64,000 nucleotides of DNA from positions 62,001-126,000 of the forward strand of contig NC_013454.1 of NCBI RefSeq assembly GCF_000022605.2, in the 5' to 3' direction. Origin of the DNA: Blattabacterium sp. (Blattella germanica) str. Bge (GTDB lineage: Bacteria > Bacteroidota > Bacteroidia > Flavobacteriales > Blattabacteriaceae). A program made the translations under genes and the position numbers. The notes under the pieces are model-generated. The model saw nothing but the letters and a program-made list of their open reading frames with translations. It was not told the DNA's origin and did no database searches. Positions within the stretch are counted from its first letter, which is position 1; each line of letters opens with the position of its first letter. Below, in pieces: positions 9,777-22,498 of the stretch.

Positions 9777-12360
9777 CTAAAATTTCTGAAATTCTTTTAA
9801 TAAGAAATGGTAAAAATTTTTTTCTGTAATCTTCATATGTAATATTTCTTTTTTTTTATGAAAAAAATTGATAGGAATTTGTAATATTTCTCCATTTTTT
9901 TCGGGTGATACAATTCCTATGGTAGGAGATATTTTTTCTTCTCCAAAAAAAATAGAAGATTTAAACCACAAATAAACATAAATAAGTAATTGCATAGTAT
10001 TTCCATAATTGGGATCTTGAAAAATATTTTCAATATTTATTAAAGAAACATTCATTTCTTTTTTTTTGTAAGATCCTATTTTGTAATCCAGAATACGAGG
10101 AATTCCATCATATTCATCTATGCGATCAATGATTCCATGCAAATTCACTTGTTTTGATCCAATATTTAATATTGTAGAAACTTTGCATTCTATTTTTTTC
10201 ACAAAAATTTTGTGTCCATTTTGAATACATTTTTCATCCCATGAAATCAAATTATCTATATAAGTCTTTACTATAAAATAAAATAACATATATTTTCCTT
10301 CAATGATTTTTTCTTTTCCTAAAAGAACTTTTTTTACAATAGATTCAGAGATTCTTTTCATTTCATGAATTCTATTTATCGTTATAAAACTTTCTTTTAT
10401 GGGAGAATATAAAATTTTTAATATTTGATGAATGACTCGTCCTACTTCTTTTTTAAAAGAAGTTTCTTTTGTTTCATCTAAACTGAGTATTTTTTTATAA
10501 TAAAATAAAAGAGGATTATAATTGTATAAATGAATAGAAGAAGGAGAGAATCCTTGACTCATCAATTCATGCAAACGATGAATGATTGATTTTGTTTTTT
10601 CAATTACAATAGGGAATCTTATAAAATTGATAGGAATAAATGGATTATTTATTTTTTTTGTTGGTATTTTAGAATTTATTTCCATTTGATAAATGAAACG
10701 ACTTTTTTCTCCAGAATTAATTTCATCTGGTTGATTTTTATAGATCAAATATCTTTCTGAAGAAAATTGTAAAATTCTCATAAAATGAGAAAAATAAATA
10801 TCATTATTAAAATCTTTAATTTTCAATCTTTTACGAATATCAAAAGGAATCAAAGAATATTCATGATTTTTTGGGGGAAGAACTCCTTCATTAAAAGAGG
10901 TAATGATTGCTACATCGAAGTTTTTAAGAAAAAGATCCTTAAAACCTGTTATATATAATCCACTTCTATTTTTACGTATATATCGTATACTTTCTGTATT
11001 GACAAATTTTTCATAGATATTAAATACCTCATTGATTCCTCCATAAAATAAGTCTTTTTTTTTTCTAACTATTATTCTTAGTTTTTGTATATAAACTTCT
11101 AGTTTAAAGATAAATCTTAATTCTAAAAAATGTTTGTTCATATTTTTTAAAAGCTGTTCTTTTATTTTTCTAATAAAACCAATAAGACTTAGAAGAATAA
11201 TTTTTGTGTTATGAGTTGGAATTTGAAAAAGAATCCATAATTCATTTTTGAATAAATATTTTTTTATGATGTCTTCTGAAATCAAATCTAAATTATTTTC
11301 AATTTTTAATTTTTTCAAAAAAGAATTTTTTTTTAGAAAAAACTTCTGAATATATCCATTAGATAATACTCTAATGACATCTTTTTTAGTAAATTTTTTA
11401 AATTTATCTTTTTTTAATAATAACTGAAATATAGAATAAAAAGTATAATAAATCGGAATATTTTTTAAGGAATAATCTATGTTGATAGATATTTTAATTC
11501 CTAATTTTTTTATAGAATGTAATAGTGGAATTAACAAGGAGTTATCTCCTGGAATTAGGAGTATATTGCAGGGTTTTTTCCCTTTCTTAACCAATTTACA
11601 TACTATATTTTCTACAATTTTAACTTGTTCTATTTCTTTGGAAACTTCAAAGACTTGTGTTTTGTCTATTTTATTTCGATTTCTAATTTCGGATCCAAAA
11701 ATATTTTTTGGGATTTTTTTTTCATATAAATTATAAACAAACCCATGATTATGTTGAATAACTTTTTGAACAAAAATTTTTTCACATTGATTCAATATAA
11801 GATCTATAAACAAAAGAATTTTTGTATTGAAATTTTTAGATAAAAAAAAATCTAAACGAGAAAGAGCTATTTTAAAAAGCATTCCTTGATAAGTGATTCC
11901 TTTTTTTAAAAGTTTAGATTGTAAAATATAATAGGATTCATGAATTTTTCCCAAAAAAAAATTTTTTTTTTCTAAAATATTAAAATTCCATTTTTTCATT
12001 TTTTCTGTAGAAATCATAGAAGAGAAAAAACGTTCCACATCAATCATATTGATGTCTATATTTTGAAAATCATTCAATATTTTAGGCCCCCAATTAAAAA
12101 AACTATTGAAATTTTCATCTAAAAAATCATCTTTTTTTAAAAGAGAAAAAAAATGAAGAAGAATGAAATGATTATCTAAAATTTGTAATCCAGAAATTTT
12201 TTCGAAAAATTTTACTATTGTAAAAAATCTAGTTTCTGAACTAAATTTTGATTTATAATTATTTTTTATATATTCTATGACAGAGGGTTCTTTTGATATC
12301 AATATGTATTTTTGATTCAAATTTGTTTTTTGTGATAATAAAAAATGTTGAATAATTTGA

Positions 12361-12377
<17 letters not shown>
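9777..12377 (-). CDS. PD-(D/E)XK nuclease / AddB-RecB-like recombination protein
   Basis: An 866-residue protein of the Bacteroidota AddB-like type. The C-terminal nuclease domain shows VNLHGIIDRIDEY followed by ILDYKIGSYKKKE (about residue 755), the D...DxK metal-binding motif of RecB-family nucleases. An inactivated UvrD-like helicase fold precedes it, with a recognisable stretch VAIITSFNEGVLPPKNHEYSLIP near 490. AddB pairs with an AddA helicase-nuclease to process double-strand breaks; no AddA is in this window. The start is a GTG at 12377 that overlaps the ribF tail by 17 bases, so the two are probably cotranscribed. It is strongly AT-driven and rich in lysine. Family assignment is good; the exact symbol (addB) is inferred. 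Confidence 0.85.
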
Positions 12378-15093
<2,716 letters not shown>

Positions 15094-15102
<9 letters not shown>

Positions 15103-16128
15103 AGAACTCAGTTTCATATATTCTTTTCTATTTTTAAATATTTTTATAGCACTAAAAATAGCCTCTTCAAAAGAATTTTCGTTAGCAATTCCTTTTTTAG
15201 CTATATCATAGGCAACTCCATGATCTGGAGAAGTTCGTATGTGAGAAAGACCAGCTGTAAAATTCACTCCTTGATTAAAAGTTAATGTTTTAAAAGGAAT
15301 TAATCCCTGGTCATGATACATAGCTAAAACAGCATCAAAATTACGATAAATCTGATTTCCAAAAAAACCATCTGAAGAATAAGGTCCAAAAATTAACCAT
15401 CCTTGTTTTTGAAATAAACTATCAATAGCAGGTTTGATTTTTGTTTTTTCTTCATTTCCTATTAATCCATTATCACTCGAATGAGGATTGCATCCTAAAA
15501 CTGCAATTTTAGGTTTTTCTATAGAAAAATCAATAATAAGAGATTGATGTAGAATTTTTATTGATTTTATTATTTTTTTTATGTTTAATTCCGAAGTTAC
15601 TTTTTTTAAAGGTAAATGATTAGTTACTAAAGCTATTTTTAAAATATCATGAATCATTATCATTAATGATTCTCCTTCCAAAATATTTTGTAAATATTCA
15701 GTATGTCCAAAAAATGAAAAACCTTTAAAATTCATATATTTTTTATTGACTGGAGCGGTCACAAGAACGTCTATTTTTCCTTCTTTTAAAGATTTGGCAG
15801 CTTTTTTTAAAGATGAAATAGGATATTTTACTGAATCTGGATGATTAATTTTTATTGATTCGAATTTAATATCTTCTTTCCATATATTGAATACATTAAT
15901 TTTGTGATCAATAATTTCTTTAAAATTTTTAACTTCTCGAATATGATTTATCTCTATATTTAAAATTTTCTTATAATAAGAACACAATTTGGTAGATCCA
16001 AATAATACTGGAGTAAAAAAATCTAGAAGTCTTTTTTTACGACATACTTTTAAAAAAATTTCTATTCCTATTCCGTTAATATCACCTGTGGTAAATCCCA
16101 CTCTAATTTTTTTTTTTCTATAATTCAT
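15094..16128 (-). CDS. pdxA: 4-hydroxythreonine-4-phosphate dehydrogenase
   Basis: A 344-residue NAD-dependent enzyme of the pyridoxal-5'-phosphate route. Visible signatures are GFTTGDINGIGIEI near residue 11, TAPVNKKYM and FFGHTEYLQ near 120-137 (metal-binding His), NPHSSDNGLIGNEE near 212, and MYHDQGLIPFKTL near 270. The closing region HIRTSPDHGVAYDIA carries the substrate-binding residues. Length is normal. It is the only PLP-synthesis gene in the window. It is divergent from ribE over 32 bases and overlaps the atpC tail. Confidence 0.95.
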
Positions 16129-16160
16129 TTAATACTTAATTTGAATAAAATTATAAATAT

Positions 16161-16745
16161 ATGTTTACTGGTATTGTAGAATGTACAACAAAAGTATATC
16201 AATTAAATCGTGATCAAAAAAATCTTTGCATAATTTTTATGAATCCATTTTCAAATGAAATTAAAATCAATCAAAGCATTTGTCATAACGGAATATGTTT
16301 TACTATTATAAATTTTAATGAAAAAACTTATTCAGTCATAGCTTCTGAAGAAACTTTTCTACGCACTAATTTAAATTTTTTAAAAATTAAAGATGAAGTC
16401 AATTTGGAAAGAGGATTAATGATGTTTGAAAGGTTAAATGGACATATAGTCCAAGGACATGTCGATACAACTGCTCAAATTATTCAAATAGAAAACAGAA
16501 ACGGAAGTTGGTTATTTTTTTTAGATCTAAAAAAGGAATTAAATCACACAGTTGTTGAAAAAGGATCTATTGCGATCAATGGAATAAGTCTTACTGTTGT
16601 AACATGCAATCAATATATATTTAGTGTTTCTATTATTCCTTATACTTATCATAAAACAAATCTTCACCTACTAAAAGTAGGTGATGTTGTGAATGTAGAG
16701 TTTGATATATTGGGAAAATATATCAGTAAATCTAATCTAAAATAG
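16161..16745 (+). CDS. ribE: Riboflavin synthase (alpha chain)
   Basis: A 194-residue enzyme that dismutates two 6,7-dimethyl-8-ribityllumazine molecules to riboflavin. It starts with the hallmark MFTGIVE and has two lumazine-binding repeats (about 1-93 and 94-190), with GHIVQGHVDTTA opening the second. GISLTVV near 139 is typical. Its last 14 bases overlap the end of pckA on the opposite strand. A perfect 8-base inverted repeat with a 3-base loop lies at 16665-16683 inside the gene; it encodes LLKVGD and is probably chance. Functionally linked to ribF nearby. Confidence 0.95.
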   Translation: MFTGIVECTTKVYQLNRDQKNLCIIFMNPFSNEIKINQSICHNGICFTIINFNEKTYSVIASEETFLRTNLNFLKIKDEVNLERGLMMFERLNGHIVQGHVDTTAQIIQIENRNGSWLFFLDLKKELNHTVVEKGSIAINGISLTVVTCNQYIFSVSIIPYTYHKTNLHLLKVGDVVNVEFDILGKYISKSNLK

Positions 16746-18318
16746 GTTCTCCAGATAAAATATTTTTATCCGCATCTTCTCTAAACATATCAAAATGGCT
16801 AATGAATTTTTTAGCGAGTATTTTTACTTGATCTTGATACATTTTTTCATTTTTCCATGAATTTTTTGGGTTCAATATATGAGGAGATATTCCTGGACAA
16901 TATTTTGGGATTTGAAAGTTAAAAATTGGATCCCTTTCGTAAGGAACTTCTGATAACAAACCATCTAAAGCACTTTTAACAATTTTTCGAGTATCATTTA
17001 ATTGAATGCGATATCCAGATGAATCTCCTCCTGATATTAATCCTGTATTAACCATCCAAACATTGATTTCAGTATTCTCTAATTTTTTCATTAACATTTT
17101 TGTGTATTGAACAGGATGCAAAGGCATGAATGGAGCTCCAAAACAAGAAGAAAATGTGGTTTGTGGTTTCTTTATATTTAATTCAGTACCAGCAACTTTC
17201 GATGTGTATCCTAATAAAAAATAATAAGAGGATTGTTCTCTATTTAATTTAGCTATGGGCGGTAAAACTCCGAAAGCATCATATGTCAGAAAAAAAATGT
17301 TTTTTATATTAGAAGACAACAATTTTTTTTCAATGTTGCTTACGAAATAAATAGGATAGCTCATTCTCATATTTTGAGTAATAGAATCATCTAAAAAATT
17401 CACTTCCTTGGTTTCATTTTTAAAAATGACATTTTCTAACATAGCTCCTTTTTTTATAGCATGATAAATCATAGGTTCTTTTTCTTTAGAAATTCCCAAT
17501 ATTTTTGCATAACATCCTCCTTCAAAATTAAAAATGATATTGTCACAAGTCCATCCATGCTCATCATCCCCCACCAAATTTCTATTGGGATCATTAGAAA
17601 TAGTTGTTTTTCCTGTTCCAGATAAACCAAAAAAAAGAGCTGTGTCTTTTTTATATTTTCCTACATTCGCAGCACAATGCATGGGAAATACATTGTTATA
17701 TACAGGAAGTATGAAATTTAGGACAGAAAAGATAGATTTTTTGATTTCTCCTGTGTATCCTGATCCTCCTATTAAAACGATTTTTTTAGAAAAATTTAAT
17801 ATAGAAAAATTTTTTTGACGTGTTCCATCACTTGTGGAATTGGCTTGAAATCCAGGAGCACAAAACAATAACCAATCCGGTAAAGTGGGAACAATTTTTG
17901 TAAATCTTAAAAAAAGATTATGAATAAATAAATCGGACCATGGATACTCACTAATAGAACGAACATTTAACTGATAACGTTTATCGGAACAAAGATATCC
18001 ATCTCTAATGTATAATGTTTTTCCAGATAAATATCGAACGACTTTTTGATATAAATGATCAAATTTTTCTGGATCAAAAGATTGATTGAATTTCTCATCC
18101 CACCATACTTTTTTTTCCGTGACGTAGTCTTTGACAATAAATCTATCTTCAGGAGACCTTCCAGTGAAAGTTCCAGTGTTGATTGCTAAAACTCCTGATT
18201 TAGTTTCTATCCCCATTTTTTTTTTAAGAATTATATTTTGTAACTCATAAGGAGTTAACTGATAATTGTCGTAAGAATTAAATATTCCGTAATTTTCTAG
18301 AGAAAAAGGCATCATCAT
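16732..18318 (-). CDS. pckA: Phosphoenolpyruvate carboxykinase (ATP)
   Basis: A 528-residue gluconeogenic enzyme interconverting oxaloacetate and phosphoenolpyruvate with ATP. It shows the P-loop GLSGTGKTTIS near residue 232, the Mn-binding GDDEHGW just after it, and TGRSPEDRF near 52. MHCAANVG near 215 is the kinase-1a region. Length is normal (about 530). Gluconeogenesis suits an endosymbiont fed on amino acids and organic acids. Three Met codons open the frame; any of them could be used. It diverges from acpP and overlaps ribE at the 3' end. Confidence 0.96.
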   Translation of the reverse strand: MMMPFSLENYGIFNSYDNYQLTPYELQNIILKKKMGIETKSGVLAINTGTFTGRSPEDRFIVKDYVTEKKVWWDEKFNQSFDPEKFDHLYQKVVRYLSGKTLYIRDGYLCSDKRYQLNVRSISEYPWSDLFIHNLFLRFTKIVPTLPDWLLFCAPGFQANSTSDGTRQKNFSILNFSKKIVLIGGSGYTGEIKKSIFSVLNFILPVYNNVFPMHCAANVGKYKKDTALFFGLSGTGKTTISNDPNRNLVGDDEHGWTCDNIIFNFEGGCYAKILGISKEKEPMIYHAIKKGAMLENVIFKNETKEVNFLDDSITQNMRMSYPIYFVSNIEKKLLSSNIKNIFFLTYDAFGVLPPIAKLNREQSSYYFLLGYTSKVAGTELNIKKPQTTFSSCFGAPFMPLHPVQYTKMLMKKLENTEINVWMVNTGLISGGDSSGYRIQLNDTRKIVKSALDGLLSEVPYERDPIFNFQIPKYCPGISPHILNPKNSWKNEKMYQDQVKILAKKFISHFDMFREDADKNILSGEPILD

Positions 18319-18411
18319 ATATTCTTGCTATAATATTTCTGCATACAGCAAATTTATATATGATTTACAAAAGTTTACTAATTTTGTATAAGAAAAAAAA
18401 ATTATGATCCT
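18319..18411. promoter_or_regulatory. Divergent promoter region between pckA and acpP
   Basis: Two matches to the Bacteroidota -7 consensus TAnnTTTG occur in this 93-base spacer. TAATTTTG at 18379-18386 points towards acpP. CAAATTTA at 18349-18356, the reverse complement of TAAATTTG, points towards pckA. Each lies about 25-30 bases before its start codon. No convincing -33 TTTG sits at the right distance for either, so support is partial. Confidence 0.35.
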
Positions 18412-18678
18412 ATGTCTGATATTGCATCCAGAGTCAATGCTCTTATTGTAGATAAATTAAGTGTAGATGAAAGTGAAATTGTTTCTACTGCTAGTTTCAC
18501 TAATGATTTAGGAGCAGATTCCTTAGATATAGTAGAACTTATTATGGAATTTGAAAAAGAATTTAATATTAGTATTTCTGATGAAAGAGCAGAAAAAATA
18601 ACAACAGTAGGCGAAGCCATACAGGCTATAGAAGATCTTTTAATTGAGAAAAAAAATATTGATAAAAAATCTGATTAG
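18412..18678 (+). CDS. acpP: Acyl carrier protein
   Basis: An 88-residue acidic four-helix protein that carries growing acyl chains on a phosphopantetheine arm. The attachment motif is [10 protein letters not shown], with the modified serine at residue 37. Length and charge are as usual, plus a lysine-rich tail (KKNIDKKSD). It lies 11 bases before fabF and then rnc, the conserved acpP-fabF-rnc order. It supplies fatty acids for lipid A and phospholipids. Confidence 0.97.
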   Translation: MSDIASRVNALIVDKLSVDESEIVSTASFTNDLGADSLDIVELIMEFEKEFNISISDERAEKITTVGEAIQAIEDLLIEKKNIDKKSD

Positions 18679-18689
18679 CATTTTTATGT

Positions 18690-19949
18690 ATGGAGAAATT
18701 AAAGAAAGTAGTAGTAACTGGTATTGGTTCTATTACTCCGATAGGAAACAATGTTGAAGAATATTGGATTTCTCTTATAAATGGAAAAAATGGATGCGCT
18801 CCTATTACTTATTTCAATACTAAAAAACACAAGACTAAATTTGCTTGTGAATTAAAAAATTATGATCCAAATCTTTTTTTCAGTAAGAAAGAAAGACGAA
18901 AAATAGACCCCTGTGCACAATATGGAATTCTTGCTTCTGAAGAAGCCATAAAAAATAGTGGAATTAATTTTTTAAAAGAAAAAAGAGAAAGAGTTGGAGT
19001 GATTTGGGCTTCAGGAATTGGAGGTCTTCTTAATTTAGAAGAATCTATTGCTGATTATGTTAATGGGGGAAGATATCCTAGATTTAGTCCTTTTTTTATT
19101 CCTAAAATGCTAATAGATATCACGGCTGGATTCATTTCTATGAGTTATGATCTTCATGGGCCAAATTACGCAACAGTATCTGCTTGTGCTTCTTCTTCCA
19201 ATGCTATTGTAGATGCTTATCATTTAATATGTTTAGGAAAAGCAGATATTATGATTACAGGTGGATCTGAAGCGGCTATTACCCAAAGTGGAGTCGGTGG
19301 GTTTAATGCTCTACATGCCTTATCTACTAGAAATGAAGATTATAAAACGGCTTCACGTCCTTTTGATGAAAAAAGAGATGGTTTTGTGTTAGGGGAGGGC
19401 GCTGGATGTCTTATCCTTGAAGAATATAAACATGCTAAAAAAAGAGGAGCGAATATATATGCGGAAATTGGAGGAGTGGGAATGTCTGGAGATGCTTATC
19501 ATATTACGGCTCCTCATCCAGAAGGGAAAGGAATCGTTTTAGCTATGAAGACAGCTATTCAAGATGCTGGTGTTAGATGTGAAGATGTTGATCATATTAA
19601 TTCTCATGGGACTTCCACTAAGTTGGGAGATCTAGCAGAAGTCAAAGCCATTCAAGAAGTTTTTAAAAAAAATATATATAATATAGATATTAATTCTACA
19701 AAATCTATGACAGGACATTTATTAGGGGCTGCAGGAGCAATAGAAGCAATAGCTTCTATACTTCCTTTAACAAAAGGAATAATTCCTCCAACTATAAATT
19801 TATTTCAAATAGATAGAAGTATAGATCCAAAAATTAATTTTACTCCAAATAAAGCTATAAAAAAAGAAGTAAAAATTAGTATATGTAATACTTTTGGTTT
19901 TGGAGGACACAATGTTTGTATTTTATTCAAAAAAATAAATGTTCTCTAA
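18690..19949 (+). CDS. fabF: 3-oxoacyl-ACP synthase II
   Basis: A 419-residue condensing enzyme (KAS II) for fatty-acid elongation. The nucleophilic cysteine sits in TVSACASSSNAI near residue 164. The two catalytic histidines are in NSHGTSTKLGD near 305 and TGHLLGAAGA near 342. VVTGIGSITPIG at the N-terminus and the glycine-rich FGFGGHN near the C-terminus are typical. Length is normal. It follows acpP by 11 bases, and its stop overlaps the rnc start by 11 bases, so the three are likely one operon. Confidence 0.97.
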   Translation: MEKLKKVVVTGIGSITPIGNNVEEYWISLINGKNGCAPITYFNTKKHKTKFACELKNYDPNLFFSKKERRKIDPCAQYGILASEEAIKNSGINFLKEKRERVGVIWASGIGGLLNLEESIADYVNGGRYPRFSPFFIPKMLIDITAGFISMSYDLHGPNYATVSACASSSNAIVDAYHLICLGKADIMITGGSEAAITQSGVGGFNALHALSTRNEDYKTASRPFDEKRDGFVLGEGAGCLILEEYKHAKKRGANIYAEIGGVGMSGDAYHITAPHPEGKGIVLAMKTAIQDAGVRCEDVDHINSHGTSTKLGDLAEVKAIQEVFKKNIYNIDINSTKSMTGHLLGAAGAIEAIASILPLTKGIIPPTINLFQIDRSIDPKINFTPNKAIKKEVKISICNTFGFGGHNVCILFKKINVL

Positions 19950-20691
19950 TACTACTTTCGAAAATATTGAAAAAAATGAAGATTCTATTCTAGTCAGGAA
20001 ATTAATAAAAATATTAGGATTTTGTCCAAAAAATACAAAATTTTTAAAAGAAGTATTCATTTATAGTTTTTCTACAAAAAGAAAAAATTTGAATCCGAAT
20101 TATTCTGTCAATTTCCAAAGACTAGAATTTTTAGGAGATGCAGTGTTAAATTCTATTATATCACATTTTTTATGTGAAAAACTTCCTGAAAAAAAAGAAG
20201 GAGAGTTAACTCAAATACGATCTAAAATAGTATGTAGAAGAAATTTGAATGAAATTTCTAGAAAATTAACTATTGCAGATATTTTTCTTGAAAAATCTGT
20301 TACATCTGATAATATATTGGGGAATACACTTGAAGCTTTAATAGGATTTATTTATTTGGAAATAGGATATCAAGGTTGTAAAAATTTTGTACATCAAAAG
20401 ATATTGCACTCTCATGTAAATATTACAAAACTACAAAATGAAATTTTCAGTTATAAAGTATGGATGATAGAATGGTCTCAAAAAAATAAATTTTTAATAA
20501 ATTTTAAAACTTTCAGAGAAAAAGAAGATAAAGATAAAAACCTAATTATTTATTTATCTGAGTTAACCATATTAGGATTTGAAATTCAAACAAAAGGAAG
20601 AGGTTCTTCAAAAAAAAAATCGGAAGAAATGGCTGCAAAAGAAGCTTATTTTCTTATTCAAAAGAAATGTAAAAAAATACTTAAACATTAA
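19939..20691 (+). CDS. rnc: Ribonuclease III
   Basis: A 250-residue double-strand-specific endoribonuclease acting on rRNA precursors and other duplex RNA. The catalytic domain has RLEFLGDAVLNSI near residue 56 (Asp and Glu metal ligands) and NTLEALIGFIYLEIGY near 131. A C-terminal dsRNA-binding domain (about 170-245) contains KGRGSSKKKSEEMAAKEAY. The ATG at 19939 overlaps fabF by 11 bases. The linker region is more divergent than the domains. Identification is secure. Confidence 0.95.
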   Translation: MFSNTTFENIEKNEDSILVRKLIKILGFCPKNTKFLKEVFIYSFSTKRKNLNPNYSVNFQRLEFLGDAVLNSIISHFLCEKLPEKKEGELTQIRSKIVCRRNLNEISRKLTIADIFLEKSVTSDNILGNTLEALIGFIYLEIGYQGCKNFVHQKILHSHVNITKLQNEIFSYKVWMIEWSQKNKFLINFKTFREKEDKDKNLIIYLSELTILGFEIQTKGRGSSKKKSEEMAAKEAYFLIQKKCKKILKH

Positions 20692-20712
20692 CATATCATA
20701 ATAGTATGATTT

Positions 20713-21504
20713 ATGCTTCATATTAATAATAAAGAAAGAAAATTTCCTCATGTTAAAAAAGGAAAAGGTCATCCTTTAATTTTGCTTCATGGGTTAATGG
20801 GGGGGTTGAGCAATTTCAAAGCCCTTTTGGATTTTTTTCCTAAAAAAGGTTATAAAGTAATTATTCCTTCATTACCTCTTTATAATATGCCATTATTTCT
20901 TACCAACATTTCTAATTTATCTAAATATATTATACAATTTTTGATAGAAATAGGAATTAAAAAAGCTACTTTAGTAGGAAATTCCCTGGGAGGACATATT
21001 GCTTTAATTATAGCAAAAAAAAGAATAGATTTAGTTCATTCTGTCGTTCTTACGGGTAGTTCTGGATTATTTGAAAAAGCTTTTGGAGATGCTTTTCCTA
21101 AAAGAGAAAATTATGAATATATTAGAAAGAAATCACAAGAAGTATTTTATGATCCTAAAATAGCTACGAAAGAACTGGTTGATGAAGTATTTCATATTGT
21201 AAATGATAAAAAAAAGGGAATTAAAACTTTATATATTGCTAAAAGTGCTATGAAATATAATATGTCTAAAGATTTATCTGTGATTCAACAACCTATTTGT
21301 TTGATTTGGGGAAAACAAGATCACGTGACTCCTCCAGAAGTTGCCGAAGAATTTCATAGATTACTTCCTGATTCTGAATTGTATTGGATAGATAAATGTG
21401 GACATGTTCCTATGATGGAACATCCTAAAAAATTTATAAATATATTAGAAAAATGGCTCTCTAAATTTGATTTTAATCATGAAAATTTTTTCTGTAAAAT
21501 TTAA
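20713..21504 (+). CDS. Alpha/beta hydrolase
   Basis: A 263-residue hydrolase of the alpha/beta fold. The nucleophile elbow is GNSLGGHIAL near residue 95 (Ser), the acid is in GKQDHVTPP near 203, and the base in CGHVPMMEHP near 232. LILLHGLMGG near 22 forms the oxyanion hole. No signal peptide is seen, so it is cytosolic. The substrate cannot be told from sequence; similar Bacteroidota genes sit next to engB, as here. Its end overlaps engB by 26 bases. Candidates include a thioesterase or a carboxylesterase, but neither is supported. Confidence 0.9.
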   Translation: MLHINNKERKFPHVKKGKGHPLILLHGLMGGLSNFKALLDFFPKKGYKVIIPSLPLYNMPLFLTNISNLSKYIIQFLIEIGIKKATLVGNSLGGHIALIIAKKRIDLVHSVVLTGSSGLFEKAFGDAFPKRENYEYIRKKSQEVFYDPKIATKELVDEVFHIVNDKKKGIKTLYIAKSAMKYNMSKDLSVIQQPICLIWGKQDHVTPPEVAEEFHRLLPDSELYWIDKCGHVPMMEHPKKFINILEKWLSKFDFNHENFFCKI

Positions 21505-22105
21505 AGGAAGTTCTAAAACAATCAATGTGTTCATTCACAATTTTCCTGAATACGCTTTTGTAGGACGTTCGAATGTTGGAAAATCTAGTTTAATAAATTG
21601 GATTACTGGAAGAAAAAAAATAGCTAAAGTATCTTCTTATCCTGGAAGAACTCAATATATAAACCATTTTTTAATCAATAATCAATGGTATTTAATAGAT
21701 TTACCTGGATACGGATTTTTTGCAGAAAAGAAAATAAAAGAAAAAGCACAAAAATTAATTTCAGATTATATTTTTCATAGAAAAAATCTTGTTGGTTTAT
21801 TTTTATTGATAGATTCTAGATTTCTTATACAACAGATCGATTTAGATTTCATACAAAAATTAAATAATAAAAAAATGGATTTCTGCATTGTTTTTACAAA
21901 AACAGATAAATTAAATTACAAATTGATTGAAAAAAATATTTCTTTTTGTATAGAAAAAATTGAAAACAACGGTTTCACTATGCCCGTCTGGTTTAAAGTT
22001 TCCGCAAAAAAAAAAGATGGAAGAAACAATATCATTCAATACATTAAAAAACTAAATGATTTTTATAAATCTTGTAAACAAAAACTAATAATTCCTAATT
22101 CATAA
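21479..22105 (+). CDS. engB: Ribosome biogenesis GTP-binding protein EngB/YsxC
   Basis: A 208-residue GTPase needed for 50S subunit assembly. G1 is GRSNVGKS at residues 29-36, G3 is DLPGYGFF near 75, and G4 is TKTDK near 141. I chose ATG at 21479 (MKIFSVKFKGS) because family members begin there; a TTG twelve bases earlier is also in frame. The start overlaps the hydrolase by 26 bases. Its 3' end overlaps aroQ on the other strand by 43 bases, the longest convergent overlap in the window. Confidence 0.95.
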   Translation: MKIFSVKFKGSSKTINVFIHNFPEYAFVGRSNVGKSSLINWITGRKKIAKVSSYPGRTQYINHFLINNQWYLIDLPGYGFFAEKKIKEKAQKLISDYIFHRKNLVGLFLLIDSRFLIQQIDLDFIQKLNNKKMDFCIVFTKTDKLNYKLIEKNISFCIEKIENNGFTMPVWFKVSAKKKDGRNNIIQYIKKLNDFYKSCKQKLIIPNS

Positions 22106-22497
22106 GATTTTAATCCAAATCCAAAAATTGTTCCTTGACACACAGGAGAAAGAAATGATTTTTTTCGGAAAGATTCTCTTGAATGAACATTAGAAATATG
22201 AATTTCTATGACCGGAGCTGGTATAGATTTTATTGCATCAGCAATTCCTATAGAAGTATGGGTGTAAGCTCCTGCATTTAATAAAATTCCATCTACTTGG
22301 AATCCTGAAGAATGTAAAAAATCTATAATTTTACCTTCACTATTATTTTGATAGTAAAAAATTTCTAGATTAGAAAAAAGTTCTTTTTTTCTTAATTCAT
22401 TAAGATAATCTAAAAAATTTTTAGTTCCGTATAATTCTGGCTCTCGTTTTCCTAAAAGATTTAAATTAGGACCATTAATAATGGTTATTTTTTTCAT
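22063..22497 (-). CDS. aroQ: 3-dehydroquinate dehydratase, type II
   Basis: A 144-residue shikimate-pathway enzyme (dodecameric type II). NGPNLNLLGKREPELYG starts near residue 8 and contains the conserved catalytic-loop Arg; the catalytic Tyr is in the following residues. NAGAYTHTS near 74 and EIHISNVHSRESFR near 98 (His and Arg) complete the active site. Length is normal. It follows the pseudouridine synthase by one base and overlaps the end of engB by 43 bases. It marks retained aromatic amino-acid or folate precursor synthesis. Confidence 0.96.
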   Translation of the reverse strand: MKKITIINGPNLNLLGKREPELYGTKNFLDYLNELRKKELFSNLEIFYYQNNSEGKIIDFLHSSGFQVDGILLNAGAYTHTSIGIADAIKSIPAPVIEIHISNVHSRESFRKKSFLSPVCQGTIFGFGLKSYELGIISFCLQDL

Positions 22498-22498
22498 A

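Noticed and set aside
16665..16683. Perfect inverted repeat in ribE, with a similar core (CCTACT-N3-AGTAGG) at 42738-42756 in cdaA
   Set aside because: Both lie inside coding sequence and encode LL-x-VG. The match follows from codon use, and there is no T run or intergenic position to suggest a terminator or element.
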